This document shows, in pieces, positions 15,224 through 15,685 of a stretch of 15,685 nt of DNA. Made by a program: the position numbers and the translations under genes. Where the stretch lies: contig JADHTP010000042.1 in NCBI GenBank assembly GCA_016784945.1, positions 1 to 15,685 on the forward strand, written 5' to 3'. The notes beneath the pieces are model-generated. The model searched no databases. It was not told where the DNA came from and worked only from the letters and a program-made list of their open reading frames with translations. Source of the stretch: Deltaproteobacteria bacterium (GTDB lineage Bacteria > Myxococcota_A > UBA9042 > DTJE01). Within the stretch, counting starts at the first letter, position 1. The number at the start of each line of letters is the position of its first letter.

Positions 15224-15649
15224 TCAATTGCTACCGGAGGAACCCGAGCTTCGTCCTTCGAGGACGGCCCAGACGACAATGCCCGAGAGCACGAGTCCTC
15301 CCAGCGTACCAAGGAGGGCAGTCTTCCAGATGCTCATGTGGTCGACTTCACCCTCTTCCTCGAGACCCCGCCGATCGAGAATGTAGTCCCGGTCGGAAGC
15401 CACCAACTGCGATTCGGTCATCTTGAAGTTGAAAGGCGTGATGGGATAGCGCTTGCCACCCTTGGACCGCACGAACAGCCGCGTATCGTGCTCGACGACG
15501 ACATCTTCGCCGTCAACACCCTTCACGACGGCCTTGCCGAACTCCGTGGTCTGGAGCTTCTCCAGTTCACCACGTGGGATCTGGTAGGTCGAGTAGCAGC
15601 CCATCGCCGACAACGACAGGATAAGGGTCAGAGCAACAACGCGCGTCAT
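15224..15649 (-). CDS. Small predicted lipoprotein with C-terminal transmembrane segment
   Basis: The family is not recognised. From ATG 15649 the protein has 141 residues. A signal peptide ends in LSAMGC, with Cys18 as the likely lipidated residue; this is an imperfect lipobox, so plain membrane anchoring is possible. The middle (about 20-95) is charged, with short predicted strands (EDVVVEHDTRLFVRSKGGKR) and resembles a small beta barrel-type fold only in general pattern. A hydrophobic segment follows near the C-terminus (WKTALLGTLGGLVLSGIVVW) and the end is Ser/Gly-rich. GGGAGGA eight nt upstream supports ATG 15649 over the longer frame from 15676. The gene is first in a pair with the AsmA-like/GT51 gene, whose GTG lies 8 nt after this stop, suggesting a joint envelope role. 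The promoter is beyond the window. Confidence 0.75.
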   Translation of the reverse strand: MTRVVALTLILSLSAMGCYSTYQIPRGELEKLQTTEFGKAVVKGVDGEDVVVEHDTRLFVRSKGGKRYPITPFNFKMTESQLVASDRDYILDRRGLEEEGEVDHMSIWKTALLGTLGGLVLSGIVVWAVLEGRSSGSSGSN

Positions 15650-15685
15650 TGGAACCGTCCTCCCGGCACGAGCCAAGTCCGGTGG

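Overview
The window looks like chromosomal DNA of a high-GC Gram-negative bacterium of the Myxococcota / former Deltaproteobacteria type. The clues are several large predicted lipoproteins (one with stacked IPT/TIG domains and a propeller-like tail, one with cysteine-rich tandem repeats ending in calcium-type Asp loops), DUF507, and class A PBP genes with high-GC codon use. No phage, transposon, CRISPR array, tRNA or rRNA was seen. The taxonomic call rests on family recall and codon bias, not on a search.

Layout. At the left edge, on the minus strand, is a molybdenum-hydroxylase operon read right to left: a MocA-type cofactor nucleotidyltransferase, the molybdopterin-binding large subunit, and the 2x[2Fe-2S] small subunit. 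An FAD subunit is not in the window and could lie beyond the left edge. Next is a 149-bp gap holding a heptamer tandem array and an elaborate palindromic element. After it comes a 1127-residue IPT/TIG lipoprotein (minus strand), divergent from a 469-residue cysteine-rich lipoprotein (plus strand). That gene ends in a clear hairpin terminator, followed directly by a second heptamer array.

The right half is an envelope and housekeeping block. It has a bifunctional class A penicillin-binding protein (plus), a YqeY-domain protein (minus, convergent), a DUF507 protein (plus, divergent from yqeY), and then a minus-strand pair: a small lipoprotein with a C-terminal membrane segment, followed 8 nt later by an 898-residue protein. 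The latter joins an AsmA-like periplasmic region to a monofunctional GT51 peptidoglycan glycosyltransferase. Two GT51 enzymes of different architecture therefore sit about 1.2 kb apart.

The most interesting signals are the AsmA-like/GT51 fusion and its small lipoprotein partner; the two intergenic heptamer arrays, whose units fit one consensus (GYCRAYR) and differ only by transitions; the three-way-junction palindrome at 3460-3526; the internal duplication in the DUF507 protein; and a run of nine basic residues in the predicted periplasmic part of the PBP.
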